This document shows, in pieces, positions 10,183-54,047 of a stretch of 64,000 nucleotides of DNA. Each line of letters starts with the position of its first letter. The stretch's first letter is position 1. Source of the stretch: Chamaea fasciata (taxonomy: Eukaryota > Chordata > Aves > Passeriformes > Sylviidae); NCBI GenBank assembly GCA_029207755.1, contig JARCOQ010000006.1, positions 72,328,093 to 72,392,092 on the forward strand, in the 5' to 3' direction. The notes below the pieces were generated by a model that had not been told where the DNA came from, made no database searches, and saw only the letters and a program-made list of their open reading frames with translations. The position numbers and the translations under genes were made by a program.

Positions 10183-12502
10183 CGCCACGTGGCGGCGGAG
10201 GTGGGGGGCAAGTAGAGATCCATGACTCCATGGGAGCTGCCGCCTGTGGCTGACTCCCTTCCTAGGCATGGAAGAGCAGGGCCTTGCTAATTGGCAAAAC
10301 TTTTACCCTCTTGTGGGTATGAGTCGTTGACTGTGGCAAGTAACAAACCGAGTCTGCCGTGGGGTTAGCCGTCTCCCCCTTTTTTGGGTGGGGTTTTTTT
10401 TTGGTTGGTTGGTTGGTTTTTTGGGGGTTTTTTTGTTGATTGGTTTTTCAGGTTTCTCCTTTTTTTTTTTTTTTCTCTAGTAAGCTATTACAGCTCAGTT
10501 TTTAAACTTCTTAATTCTTTTATTTCGCAGGAGCGCAGAAGCTGCAAGTATGGAGATGTAGTTGTTTAAGATCCTCTTCCCAGAAAGTGTCTGGTTGTGC
10601 CTAATAATCTCTTCAGAGGTGAGATATGGGGCGGGAGTAATACCGATTTGATAATTCATGTTTAGCGATTACTCTACTGTGACTTGTTCTTTGAAATCAA
10701 GGTATCGGCTTGGTGTTTTATTTTAAGGCATGCTTCATTTTTATGTGTTTCTTGGGACAGAAAAGTATAATCAAGTGCTTTAATGTCACTGAGGAATTAG
10801 GTTTGTATGTAGAGATATTAGAAAACATAATCCACTATTACTAGCATAAGAAACACATTGCCAGTACTTTGCCTGCCAAACTAGAAGCATCTGAATGCAC
10901 AGATTTCTCAGGGATATCCTGTCCAAGGGGAGTGTCTTTTTCAATAAGCATGTGAGTACTAAGAGAAATCTGCAGCTGCAGGAGTGAGGGAGATTGGAAG
11001 TTAATACCAACAACTTTGTTTCAGAGCAGCTTTACAACTCCTGGGAGAGCATCCTACTGTTTAGTGATGATTGGTGTCTTGTTTGTGTTTCTAGTAGTAA
11101 TATTAAACTGCCTCTAACTTGTTTTTACAGGGAAAAAGTCCTCTTGAAAGAAGATGGGGCTAAATTGCACACGTGAATTCTAGGAGTAGCTGTGACTAAA
11201 TCTGTTAATTTTCACTTAGGGGTAGGGTGGATGTGTTTAATCATCTGGAATTTCTGCCTTTTGGGAGCAGTAATATTTCTGGTTGTCACGCAGAGCTAGC
11301 AGAAGCTAATTTTAGGCTAGGTCTTAACCTCGATTTTTAAACAAAGTTAAAATTTGGAGCTTTAATGAGAGCTTCTGCAGTCCGTCTGATCTTGAAGAAG
11401 AGGGGCTGGAACCCAGCTTACTGTGCCTAAAATGAGCCTTGACTGCTTCTATACAGACAAACAGGATCTCATTATGTGCTGCTCCTGTCTTTGGGCTGTC
11501 ACTAAGCCTTAAGCTATTTACAGTAGTGGTCTCATAGTTGAGTGGCTGTACTGCACCTTTAGGGATGGCTCCTCTGCTCTCAGAGTGTGTTAGAAAGGTT
11601 GTGGCAATGAATGTTCCTGTGCTGCACAAGCTGCAGGTAAGTTTTTGAAGTCTGGAAAATGGATGTGGAAACTACGGCTGTAACTTTGGTGTCTGTGTGA
11701 ATGTAAAGCATTCGAATGTGTAAGTCAATAAAGAGACATGACTGGCTGCAGGTGTGGTTTCTTTCTTGAAAAAGTGCTGGTAACTAAGACGAGACCTACA
11801 CGTGTTTGTCAGGATTACTTACACATGCCAAATCTGCCTGTTCTGGGGACACACCTTTTGGGCAGAACCTGTGGGTTTGGGTGGCTGATGCATTGTATGG
11901 GAGCCACTCCAGAAGTGGTGTGGATTGAATCAGAGGTAAGTGCTGCAGGGCAGAAATGACAACTTCAAATACAGTTGATTGTTGTAATTGCTGAGGGAGC
12001 CAAACTTGAGAAAATAATGGAGATCCATTTTAGGATGGTGAATCACTGCATACTCAGGATATTTTACTTAAATGTATTGTCTTAGTGACTATCAGCTGTG
12101 CTGGCACTATCTCTTAAAGAATATTTTTCAGATTTTGGGGGTTTTGTTTTGGGGTTGTTTTTTTTTTGCAAATAGTTGGAAACGGAAAAGTTAGAGGGAA
12201 AGGGAGGGTGCGAAAGGACTGGGAAATGAAATCTCTGAAGCCAGAACTGAGATAATCAGCATGTGGTGTAATTGCTGCTGTGTGTTGGCAGCTGAGGTCA
12301 AGATTCCTGCTTGAAGGGAATGGAGCAGAACTGTGGGCTCTAATTACAGCATGGACTAGATCTGAGGAAATGACTTCCGGTGGTTGTGTTTGGTGGGGAG
12401 ATTAGGGAGATGTCATAGGAAACTTGAAAATTTTTTTTAAGCATATACTTTTCTGCCCAAGAGGAAGTACAGTTGAAGTGAATGTGTTTTCTTGTGTGGT
12501 GC

Positions 12503-12630
12503 TGTAACGAGTGATAGCACACCTGTTGAACTGGTGGTGTGTGATTACTCTCCTCTTACAACAGCCCTGTTGGATGGCTTACTGCTCTGCATTCCGAGGT
12601 GGTGGCTGCCAAGCCTGGTAGCCAACAATC
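12503..12630 (+). ncRNA. Candidate H/ACA box snoRNA in the last SNHG8-like intron
   Basis: The 5' hairpin has a lower stem GAGT (12509-12512) with ACTC (12547-12550), a bipartite pocket GATAG/TGATT, and an upper stem CACACC (12518-12523) with GGTGTG (12536-12541). ACAACA (12558-12563) fits the H box ANANNA, and the pocket base lies 16 nt from it, as expected. A second foldable segment (GTTGG..CCAAC, GGCTT..AAGCC alternatives) is followed by ACA at 12625-12627, exactly three nt from the proposed end. It sits in the intron 11936-12724, and human SNHG8 hosts the H/ACA snoRNA SNORA24, so SNORA24 is the natural candidate. I could not verify primary-sequence identity. The 3' hairpin is less clear than the 5' one. 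Confidence 0.55.
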
Positions 12631-12856
12631 AGGAGTGTAATACTGTGAGTTCCCTTTTCTCCAAAAGCACTGGACCTCTGTAGTAACCTCAGCACTTCTA
12701 GAAATTACCACATTTGTTCTACAGGGGGAGTTACTTGTTTATCCTGGATGGTTAAATGCCAGGTAGACTGGCCCTTTTGGGAAGTTGTTTTAGGGTTGAG
12801 ATAAGGAGGCTTTGTGTGTCAGTTGCAGTGGTGTTTCTGTTTGCTATTCTCTGGCA

Positions 12857-12862
12857 AATAAA
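12857..12862 (+). terminator. Polyadenylation signal of the SNHG8-like unit
   Basis: AATAAA about 130 nt after the acceptor at 12724. It would place the 3' end near 12880, a few hundred bases from the converging PRSS12 3' end. Confidence 0.55.
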
Positions 12863-13239
12863 AACTTGGGGAAGTTCAGGAGGGCTGCATCTAACTATGG
12901 AAGTTCATGGTGCTGGGAAACCTGGAGAGATGACATTTCATTAGGAAGGTCATCCCATCTTGTAACAAGTGCCAAGTGTTTCCTTGGTTTGTGCCACCAT
13001 TAACATGGTTATTAAACAGCTCTACAAGTGTAGGATGAACTTAAACTAACTGGTCTGAGTTAGAGCACTGGGAATGAGACAAACTTCTCTCAGAGAAAAT
13101 AGCCCTAAACTTACACGCTTTAAAGAAGATGCTTTCACAAGCTCCCTTTCTCAGGTGAAGCCCACATGAGGTTTACTCAGCTGACGTTCTGCAGCAGCTG
13201 CTTGTACATCTGCAGTGTTAATTAACCTACAGAAATTGT

Positions 13240-15519
13240 AGTCAGTGTGGCAGTTTTTATTGTATACATGTACACCATCAGGTTCACCAAACAAAAATGA
13301 GAATGGCATAAGATGGAGACAATTTCATTTTATGTTAAAAACTGAAAAGGCATGCTCAGCATGGAAACAGTAGTGCAACATTTTAAAATCTAACAAAGCA
13401 TTCTATTAAAAGAGCAAAAATAACAAAGTACTATACTAAATCTAAACGTTTACTACACTTAGTATGCAAGCTTAGTTCCCCCTCCCCCTCAAAGTACCCT
13501 GTTTCTGTGGCACAGCTATTAAAAGATGATTATTTTTCCTGTATACAACGCATATATTGCACTATGTAGCCTACTTCACAAATCTCAGTGGGTCTTGTAC
13601 AGCAAAGCTGGGATGTTGCATGCAGATATATTTTGACAGACGGACTTCCCCTGTAAGTAAGGGCTATATACAAGTAAAAATGTAATGGTTTCTAAGTTCA
13701 CTAGCACAGTGTTTTTGCATTGGTCTAACAGTAGGTGGTGACAGTACAGTGATTTATGATGTCTTAAAATATTTCACACTATTTCAAATAGTGTGGAATT
13801 ACAGAGAACTAAAATATATTAAAGCACCTCATGTACTAGTTTAGCACCAGTTACAATAATTAGTCCTGACCCTTGAAAACTTAAATTTGAGGTCAGAGAT
13901 ACGAAGGGCCAAATGTTCAATCACATGGGCTTCTGCAATATCATTGCCTTATCGTATGCAACTGAGTTGTCTTGGATATCCGTTGTAACACCAGAGAGAC
14001 ACACAGCCATACAAAAATGAATGGTTGCCCACTTAGAGCATGAATGCAAGCACTCCACTTTTTCACAAAACACCACACAACACAGTCATAGCCAGTTTGG
14101 GGAATAGGAAATGGAAACAATCACTGGTAGTCACAGTTTGCACAATCACTATGTGGTGACGCTCATCTGCCACACTTGTCGCACTGGAGTGTTTGACGGC
14201 CCACAGTTTTCAGTTGTGCTTTTCTGAGCATGGTTGTTAATGTGCTATGTAGAGCTCACTTGGACTCAGCATGGCCAATGACAGGGATTGTGCTGGGCTG
14301 TCGTGGCTCCCTCCCCACTGAGTCAGTTCCCGGGTGATTTCCAGACTGATGCCTTTCAGCACTGCACTGGGGTGGTTACCTCCTGTGCTCTAGGTTTAGT
14401 GTGGTGGCCCTTCCTCAAAGGACAGTGAGTTGGTTATCAGTGCATTTTTATAAAGAGTTGTTAGGGATTTCATAGATGCAGAACTTGGTATTTGGAAAAG
14501 GAATTAAACGAAATCAAGATGTGTCAGTGCTTTAGAAGTCACTGAAAACTAAGCCTTCCTGTGAGATCAGTCTGAACCAGTGTTACAACTAAGCAGGAGA
14601 GAGTTGTCTAAACATTACTTTATAGAAAACATCGTTTAGGACTTTAAAGACCTTTTCAGACAAGTTTTGGCTTAACAAGTCCATTGTATGTATAACTGTC
14701 TGGTAGGATTGGCCAAGGTTCTTTGCAGTTCTTGAGGAAAGCCCAGCGATGAAAGGATAGGGATGTTTGTTAGTCTGACACAGTACTGACAGCTAGTGGT
14801 AAATAGAAAAAGTGAATCCTCTCCAAAATGCTGTATATACTCAAAATTGCGAATTTCAGAAATGTGACAAATTCTACTTAGGTAAATAAGTGGTTGCTCT
14901 TGCAGCTGTGCAGAATGTTTGTGGGGAAACTGTCAGTGTACTGGCTGTTTTACTTGGGAATGTACTTTAGGCACACTAACCTGTGAGGACATTTAGCAGA
15001 CTGGCTGGGGATGTGATTATTGACCATCATTTTCCTTCCTGCATTTAATACATACTCAGAATTACTTAGCAAGAATCGGGCTACTAATGGTCTCACAAGC
15101 TACGGAAACATGAGTCAGATTTAGGGGACTGAGTGTAAAATCATAGGAATAATAGACTAAATAAACTAGACTGAAGATTAGTTGAGATCTGTAATTGTAG
15201 AGAAGCTTGGAGCACAAATTGCTTGGAGCTACAGTCTTGTGGGCAAAGTCTCCAGCTGTCCTGCTCCAGTATTACTCTTGCTGGCTGTCACTTTTCCCCT
15301 TAGATACATGGTAACTTGTTCATGCAATATTTAAACTTCCGGAACAGGGAGGACAGTATCCCTAACTGGAAGGGTTGTGTGTATACAGCTTGGATTTAAT
15401 AAAAACAATAACACACAGATCAGGAAAATGTCTGTTTCCACCCACTGTGGGCCCCACCTGTGCACTGCATGTGCTGTTCAAGTTGTCCTCCCTCAAAATT
15501 TGGTTTTCATTATGGACGT
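13240..15519 (-). other. PRSS12: PRSS12 3' untranslated region
   Basis: Sequence between the PRSS12 stop codon and a minus-strand AATAAA (plus-strand TTTATT, 13256-13261). There is no coding potential. A minus-strand ATTAAA near 15394-15399 could give a much shorter form. It contains a 21-bp palindrome at 13775-13795. The true 3' end is inferred from the signal only. Confidence 0.55.
13256..13261 (-). terminator. PRSS12: Polyadenylation signal of PRSS12
   Basis: AATAAA on the minus strand, the first canonical signal found beyond the PRSS12 stop apart from an early ATTAAA variant. It leaves only about 360 bp between the ends of the two converging transcripts. Confidence 0.5.
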
Positions 15520-46105
<30,586 letters not shown>

Positions 46106-49100
46106 GGTGCCAGTCCCGCCGGCTCGGATCCATCTCCCCCTCTCATCGCGCCCGGGATGCGAGGAGAGAAGGCGGGGCCCCGGCGTCCCGCTAATCCCCC
46201 TCGCCGCACACCCCTGCCGCCCGCCCCTGCCCGGCCCGCGGGGGCAGGGCGAGCGGGGCGCGGAGGGGCGCAGCCCCGGCGCTGCCGGCCCCCCCTACCT
46301 GCCGCAGCCCGCCCGGCACGGCGGGGAGCGGAGCGGAGCGGCCGCCCGGCCACGGGCGCGGCCCCTCGGGCAGCCCCGCCGGGCTTTACAGCGGAATGCG
46401 TCCTCCGAGTCCCCCGGGGCTCCCTCCCGCTCCCCCGCCAGCCTCGGGGCTGCCACCCCCGTACCATCCCTCGCCCTCGCCGGCGGTCCTCCGGGTTCTG
46501 CGCTGCCCGCGGTCCCGCCGCGGCTCCGCAGGCTCACCCCACCCCTCGCACTGGGGGTCCCCTAGGAGCCTCCTTCTCTGCCCTCGCCCCGTGCCTGTCT
46601 CTCCCCCGACCTCCGATAGCCTCACAAAGAGCAGAAGGAGCCGAGATAGAGCCTGGCCTGGGGCGCGCAGCTTCGGGGCGAGAGGGACAAAACGGGCCCT
46701 CAGGAACGTCTGGGGCGGCACAGGGATGCAGAGATCCCCAGACGTGTTAGCGGGGAACAAAGGGGCTGGAAACAAATGCCGTGAAATGTCTTTGAGGGTT
46801 TAGCATTATCCCAGTCCCATGTGCTCTGCATAGTAATCTGCTTATTTCCGAGCGCTGCAGAGGTCTGCATGACCTGATCATCTCTGATTTCCTTGTCCCA
46901 CCGGGATGGCTGTCAGTTATTTCAGTTTCTTTGTCTCATATTGTTAGGTTGTTAGTTTGGGTTACTTACTGTATTTTACTTTACTGCTGCTTTTAATCTA
47001 TGCCCTTCATTCTTGAGGTCCGATTCTGCCTCATGGATGGAGCACGTACCCTTTTTTTGGCAATTTGTCTGTAATGTGAGTTTGTTGATTCACCTCTCCA
47101 TAAGATCCTTTTTCCTCTATAATTTTTTGTCTGGAAAGTGTTCATCTGGTTCCTGAGTGAGCACATCAGTATTTCCGCTACCTTTTGTTGAGACAAAAGT
47201 CTAAAAGAAAGAGGGTGCTTTCTGCTTTCCATGCAGAACGCCGCATGTATGCAGTGAACAGTCCCCTTCCTTTAGCAGCCTCCAAACTGTTCAAAAGGTG
47301 CAAAGTGCAACGTTACCAGTTTAAACTTTTGTTTATGAGAACAAAAGAGCTCCAATGCTAAGGAAAGCGGGTACCATGATGTTTGGGATTGCCTGTGTTC
47401 ATCTTAGTTCTGCTCATCTGTGGTTAATTCTTTATTGCAGCATTACAGTTTGTATTTTAATCACTCACAAAGTTAAAGCATACTCTGCTGGGGTTTCTAC
47501 AGCAACGTGATAACTATGCTATCGCAGTGTCTGTTGCAGTACTTTGTGGACAGAAACGCACAGATTGTTCTTTCTTGCTGAGATTTCTTCTGGGGATATG
47601 GATATGCATTATTTAAAAAAACATCAGGACTGGCAAGAATTTAATTTGTTTTCAAAGTATTTGACTATATACAAGACATTAGCCTGAAAGCAACTCATTA
47701 TGGCCATTTTTAAATTGTCTGAAACTCTGTTTCTGTCATGACAAGTTGCTTGCTTTTATCCTTTGGGAAAGACCACTTAAAAGCATGCTCAGCCTAGCTG
47801 GTTAAGGTTTCTTTCATTGCCTAGTAAACACTTTTTGGCATCAAGTAACAGCAATATTTCATTTTCCCTGACCTAAGCTCTTTTTTCAACCCTCTGTAGC
47901 CTGGAAGATAAAGGGTTCTCCCGTTCAGCACAGGGGGAAGAGAACAAATGAGTATGATGAGTCTTGCAAAGTGCTTCGGGCAAAGCTCTGAGCCTGGCTC
48001 TTATTCATGTGTTCTGATTACATTTGCCTCCCCAAGGTGTGTGGGCTGTGCAGTGAACCTTCTTTACCTATTTGGGTAGACGTATTTGTGCTTGAGCTTG
48101 CAAAATGGTAGTCAGCAGGAGGTGGGGGAAATGAGGGCAGGCTACTGGAGGGGAAAAGGTTTGGAAGCAACTACAATTCCAAAAAAGCATCAGGAAGAAA
48201 ACAAAAAGCAGTGTCATAATGATTCACTCCCAAGACAGGGTTCAGGTTTAATGGAAGGATCCACATGTACAGACTGACTCCTGAACATTTTAATTTTTAT
48301 CATGATTGTTCTTTTTGATGTGATCTTTAAGGAAAAGGAGACTTCATTTGTTTTGGTAACTATAAATGAGCATTCCCTATGATATGAGGTCTGTTAATGC
48401 TACAGGAAATAATGCTTTTGTTACAATTTACAAATTAGGGACTCAGTCTGGCATCCATTCAAGACATTGATAGTAAACTCACTGTAAAGAGGAGTGGCAC
48501 TCCTCTGAGGAATCCTGGAGCTGATGGAGGTCTTTTTGCAGGCTGTATGCTTTGCACTTGGCTTGCAGCTTCTGTCTTGGCTTGAGCATTTCCGAGTGTC
48601 TCCCCCATATGGTTTCTCTGGTGTGTGAACAGTGTGAGCACATGCACAGTTTGTCCTGCGGCTCTGGCACTTACAGGTGCCATGCAGAGAATCACTCTGA
48701 TCTGCTTGACTGCTTTTATCACACTTGTAAGAAGCTCATTATCTCTGTGACTTCTGCCTCTGTCACATGTAATCATAATCACTCAAAAGTTATTGGATAG
48801 AGCAAAGACTAAGCAAGAGTTACATTTATAGACTGTGGTTTTCAGAACCTTGACTATTTTGGACTTAAAATGGACTCTCACACTTGAAATAACAGTAAAA
48901 CACCACACTATGCTTTAAGAGTGAGCTTAACCTTCACCTATTTAGATACAAGAAACAGAGGATTATTACCCTGATATTGCTTTAGAATGATGCCAAACAT
49001 GAAATTCTCTTAGTGGATTTGGCTGCTTTAAAAGGCGTTCTCTCTGCTGTAGAAAACTGTTGAAAACTGATTCACAACTTGAATTGCAAATGAAAAGGAA

Positions 49101-52100
49101 AGAAAAAAGTATGTTTTCTTAGTTAGGAGAATAGGCAAGTAGTTCTTTGGAAACCTCAAAATCAGTCTGGGTGTTACATATAACTTGGATTCTGAAATTA
49201 CAGCATCCAGCTTTTCAGGAAAAAAAGGCAAAAAATGCTGAAAAATCATAAATCTTTGTAAATGGTGCTAGTTAAACTCCTGCAGCAGCACTGGTGGATT
49301 GAAAGTCAGTAATCTGAGTTTAACAAGGCCTGTGTTTTCATAGGAAAGCAAAGGCTTGTTTTGATCTTTTGGGATTGGTAGGGGAAATAATCTATTAAGA
49401 GAACATTACAGTGGGTAAGCTGGCTCCAGGTGAAGCCCGTTCCCCCTTATGCAAAACGGTTCTAGTACTTAGTCTCAGTATTTAGCTTGTTTTGACAGCA
49501 GTCCCATAGACCAACACTCATGACCAAAGCTGGGAAATCTGTGCTGTGCACTGGCAACTTCCATGACAGCAGTTGGAAATCATCTGCCAGAACAGGTTTT
49601 AGCTTCTGTACAATTCTACAGGGCTGGCTGCTTTTTTCCCTACTGATATTTGATAGTCCCAACACCAAACTGTTGATAAAACAAAGAATAATAAATAATT
49701 CATAGTTATTAATGGATCTGACTATTTAATCAACCCCTGCTCCCCCCATATTTCCACGCATAGATTCCTTAGGTTACCCAGGAAATGGAAATTTGGAAAT
49801 ATTCACATAATACAGAGCAGTGTGGGTTATTTGTAATATTGCAAGGCTTTAAAGGAAACTTATTCAAGAGCTTTCTTCATTCTAATAGCTTTCTAAAAGC
49901 ACTTGATAGTTCTTCCCTGTGGCTGGCTCTGATTTTGCATCACGTGAAGATACAGGTTATTAGAGGACTAATTTTCAATGAGTGGTTCATGTGAATAGGT
50001 GAAAATATCTGATGTGTGGGTTAACCATGCAAAAATAGTAGTCCTGCATTTCAAAACATTTAATACCCGGCATTTAAAATTCAGCTGGAGAATCAGTCTA
50101 ATTTTGCTGCCATTTGAATCAATAGGAAAATTCACTGATTAGCCTCTTCCTGTGTTCAGTAAAGCTGCTTACCTTTATTTTCGAGTCACTCATGCAGTGT
50201 GCTGTCAGCAGAGATTTTAGAAAAGCTGAGCACTTCCAGCTGTTGGTGGAATTCAGTTAAAATCCTGGTGACAAGTAAAGGCCTGACTCAGTCCTGTCTC
50301 ACTGCCACTGATAGCCCTATCCCAGGTATTCTCTCCTGCATTCCCTCCTGCCCAGGTTAGCATCAAGCAGCAGCAGCACAGATGTGACAGCTCAGAGCAA
50401 GGGCTGACTTCAGGCAATGAGCTATGTGAGAAATTCCAGCAGGGAAGAAGTACAAAGCAGAGAAAATGTAGTCAAAACAGTCAGGCACAACAATGAAATT
50501 ATTTTCATACTGTCTAGCTAATAATTTTGGACTTTTTTTTCCATATAATCGACTATGCTGGAGCAAGTAGATCAAGTGCTGGAATAAATGGAAAAACTTG
50601 TACACATGACCTAGTGGGGACTGGGTGAGATCAAACACCAGGCTGAAGTCAGGACTAGGAGAGGAAGTAAGGCTTCACACAAAGGAGACTTCCATGTGTA
50701 AAATGAGCCAGGGAATGGGTGCCGAAATGAGTCAACATTTTTAGGATGTAAGTCAACGCTCTTATAAAATAATTTAATTCATTATTGTAATTCTTTTTAA
50801 CTACATCGGCAGCAGAAATTTGAAATGCTGCCAAGTATGACTCAAAATTAATTTGGGTTTGTGCTTATGTGGAAGAGAATGGGCCTTTTGTCCACAATGC
50901 CATATAAGCTCCATAGGGTGACCCTGCGTTGCACAGGATGTAGCTGAACAGCCAGTAATTGATGAGGTTTCCATTAACAACACATAACACAGTGCGCACA
51001 GTAATGAGATCACAGGAAAAGCTTTTTAAAAGTGTTTAAGTACTTTCTTGTACCAGGAGTTGAGTTCGGATTATAAGGGAACAAGGAACCTGTTTTCCTG
51101 GAACCAGGCAATAAGAAACATGACTTCCTGGAGGAGTTCAACACATAGGTGTTTATGTGCTCAGCACTGGGTTCCACAGACACGATGAAGTAACTGCAGT
51201 TAAAACTAAAAGGTTTAAAGCTGGGGACCAATTTCTGTTGCATGTATAAAGCAGGTTACAGGAGTACCAGGTGTAACATTTTGGAACACTGGAGACTGCA
51301 CTGGGACGTGTCCATGGTGTTGCTGCTGTTTCAGCAACACCCAGGAACGTGCAGCTGGCACAGCACACGGGCCTGTTCATGCACTCCAGGGTTTGAACCT
51401 GGTTTGATTTTGCTTCCCTGAGCAACCTCCAAGCTCTCCTTATGCTCTTCTCACAGAAGGAGCGTTCAGCAGCTCCCAAGTGTGTGGTGCCATGTGGCAG
51501 AGTGGGGAGTGAGGCTGGAGTGTGAGAGCAGGAGAGCCCCAGCCTGCCTGTGGAAATACAGCAGAGGTGCTGCTTTAGCTCCTGATGCTCCCAAGGGGAA
51601 GTAAAGGCAGCATCCCATATGTTGCAGTCTGTTAACTGGGTGAAAGGGGAGGCTCTGTAGCCAGCCTATAAATAAGTATATTTAAAGAGCCAAGAATATG
51701 CCAAGGAGGAGATTTTGAAGAAATGATATGGAAAATCACATTTGTTAACAAAGAAGCTGAATAGAGTTTTGCTAAGAAATGGAACTTCAGTTCCAAACTT
51801 GACTACCTGACTACCCTGAGCGTGTGGGATTTGGTAAGTGAGTCAGTCCTTTAGGGGACACAAAATGTGGGGGGAAAAAAAAAGACGTTTGCTTCATCAT
51901 AAAACATACATTTTGGGCTCTTTTTTCATATAGAAGGTGGCCCTTGCAAATGAGTCAACATAGATAAGCCTGCCACAGAGCAGGATTAAGCCTTATTTAT
52001 ACAAAACATCCCCTGTCACTGAAGACAACTGGTTTACAGAGCTGAGATATATGACCTTCTACAATTTCCTCTGACATTCATGTGCAGAAGGTTCCCTGGG

Positions 52101-54047
52101 GTAAACAATGCTTTATAAATACATGTGTTTAAGTAAGTTTTTCTCTCAAACAATCCAGGTACTTCCTTCCAATGATTTACATCTGCAATGGTAGCATTTG
52201 TCTTCTCTTTGCTCAGAGATAAATTTCTGAAAACATTTCTTAATTATACCCATTTCTGAATTCTGCATTTCATTGTTGTGAAGTGTAAGTGGAGTGAAAA
52301 TCTCAAACCACAGAAAGTGAGGCAGGCAGGGTTGGTTTGTGTTTTTGTCTTCCACCTAACTGAAGTCCCACCTTCCCATTAGCAGCAGTGGAATGAGGCA
52401 TTTCTGCTCTTTGCTACACTGCCTCCAACAGCAACACACATGCAGTCTGTAAAGACTTTTTTTCTGCAGTTTCAGGGGGTTGCAGGAATTACTTCAGTGC
52501 TGAGCTACATATGTGCAATGATCTTTAGTCAACATTACCCAAATGTAATCCTACCTACTTTAAATATATTTGGTTTCTGAGAAAGAAATTGTAAAGGCTT
52601 CATTCTCTTATCATTAGTAATAGCTTTGGATAAGAATATTATTATTTTTTCAAAGGAACACATATTCTCATACTTACTGAAGGGAAAGCTAAAAAAGCCA
52701 ATTTATACTTACTTGACTCACATATACTGGAATTTATAGGTTTGTACTGAAAGCATGAGGGCTAATTTTAAATTGCCTTTCGTTTTATTTGCAATTTCAA
52801 TTATTTGAGAAGTGTAACTGTTAAGGAGGGGGGTATATTGATGAGTGTTTATAATCCATGGTCTCTTGGCTGTATAGGTTAATAATTTCATTGAAACCAG
52901 TGAATCTCCTCATGTTAGTGAGATGATATTGTGCATTATGAATACGTGCCTTAGTTTGCCCATATTGGTACCATTTTAAAAATTACAGATCCCAGTAGTA
53001 CCTAGCTTGCTTTCACAAATATATGCAGAACTGGAGCAACCATTTCACACTGATTGCTATGAAGTGATGCACAAAGATGTACTTGGTATTTGTGCCTCTT
53101 TTCAACAATGTAGTTGAAATTTTACAGTCCAGACACATATGCTTTAAAATAAATAAGGTGGGGATCCTTTGTAAAGTTTTGAGGAGTTTCTGTACCAGGT
53201 GGGATCAGAGTTATCTTTGCACTATTGAATTATGTCTCTTGTAGTTAGAACAGCACTGGCATTATACAGACCTGAGACAGACACTGGCACTTGGATTGCC
53301 TTCATTCCCACAGAATGCAGGTGGGATGGGTGACAGATGACAAGGGGGGCAAAGCAGGAGAGTCCCACTCCTGGAACTCTACTAACAAAACAAAGTCCTT
53401 CCTTTTAATCATCATTGTTGGCTGAATCTTCCCTTATTCGTCTTCACTTCTGACTTTCTTATCTCCTCAGATCCCTCTTGTCCTCCAATTGAGATTTCCC
53501 TGTTGCTGTTTCCTTGATAATCTAACGGCTCTGTGGAATTACACATTCCAGCTGACTGTTTTCTTACTTAGCCATCTTGGCTGATGTAATGGTATGTCAA
53601 GTAAAAGGAAAAATTAAAATTAAGCCCATTGGATTATGAAGAGCAACGTATTTTTCTATAGGTACAACTATACAAAACATAGATAATGACTTCTGTTTTC
53701 ATAATGACCTGCTTAGCACTCAATTTTTTTTGAATAAGCACTGTATTACACTACACTCTACCTTTTTTTTACTTTATACTTTTAAAAATCATTATTTTAC
53801 ACAATACCTCCTCATGGTAAGTCATTAAATCCTACCAGACTAAATGTCCAGTTGTCTGAAGTAAAGTAAACTGTAAAATTTATCAAATGTAAAATTTCAA
53901 ACCTGTCCTTGCTTTATTATAATTATTACTCTATTTTGGAACCAGGTGTCAGAATGTTGCCATTAGTTTCAGCAGAGCCTTCATTTAGCCCTTAGAATTC
54001 AAATAAGTAACTTGTGCTGGGAGCTGTAGGAGGTGGACCTGCAATTT

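Larger units (their letters stand above)
9620..10230 (+). promoter_or_regulatory. CpG-island promoter of the SNHG8-like unit
   Basis: An abrupt switch from AT-rich DNA to dense CpG, with NRF1-type (9768-9779) and YY1-type (10172-10182) sites, G/C boxes and no TATA box. It ends over exon 1 of the spliced unit to the right. Several long open frames cross it on both strands, but they are a by-product of GC content. Confidence 0.8.
10018..12880 (+). ncRNA. SNHG8: SNHG8-like spliced non-coding snoRNA host transcript
   Basis: SNHG8 is a non-coding snoRNA host gene lying between NDST3 and PRSS12 in human, convergent with PRSS12. This unit occupies that position and orientation. Plausible exons are about 10018-10060 (donor AAG|GTAGGC), 10533-10618 (acceptor tttcgcag, donor AGAG|GTGAGA), an exon after acceptor tttttacag at 11130, about 11524-11636 (donor CAG|GTAAGT), about 11866-11935 (donor GAG|GTAAGT) and 12725 to about 12880 (acceptor ttctacag, AATAAA at 12857). 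No conserved open frame is seen, as expected for a host gene. Exon 1 could begin at the pyrimidine-rich ccttctcc near 10018, which would fit the 5'TOP starts of SNHG genes. Exon boundaries between 11130 and 11640 are uncertain, and RNA data would be needed to fix them. Identity rests mainly on synteny and the candidate snoRNA. Confidence 0.6.

Noticed and set aside
9595..10269. Several overlapping Arg/Pro/Ala-rich frames on both strands
   Set aside because: They result from the stop-poor composition of the CpG island, and all three minus frames are open at once. Non-coding exon 1 of the SNHG8-like unit explains the region better.
11040..11110. C/D box snoRNA suggested by gtgatga near 11063
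   Set aside because: No CTGA D box or terminal stem at a suitable distance.
11320..11640. Possible second H/ACA snoRNA (acagga..tcctgt hairpin near 11470, ACA near 11521)
   Set aside because: Only a short stem could be drawn, and there is no H box at proper spacing. The ACA coincides with a likely splice acceptor.
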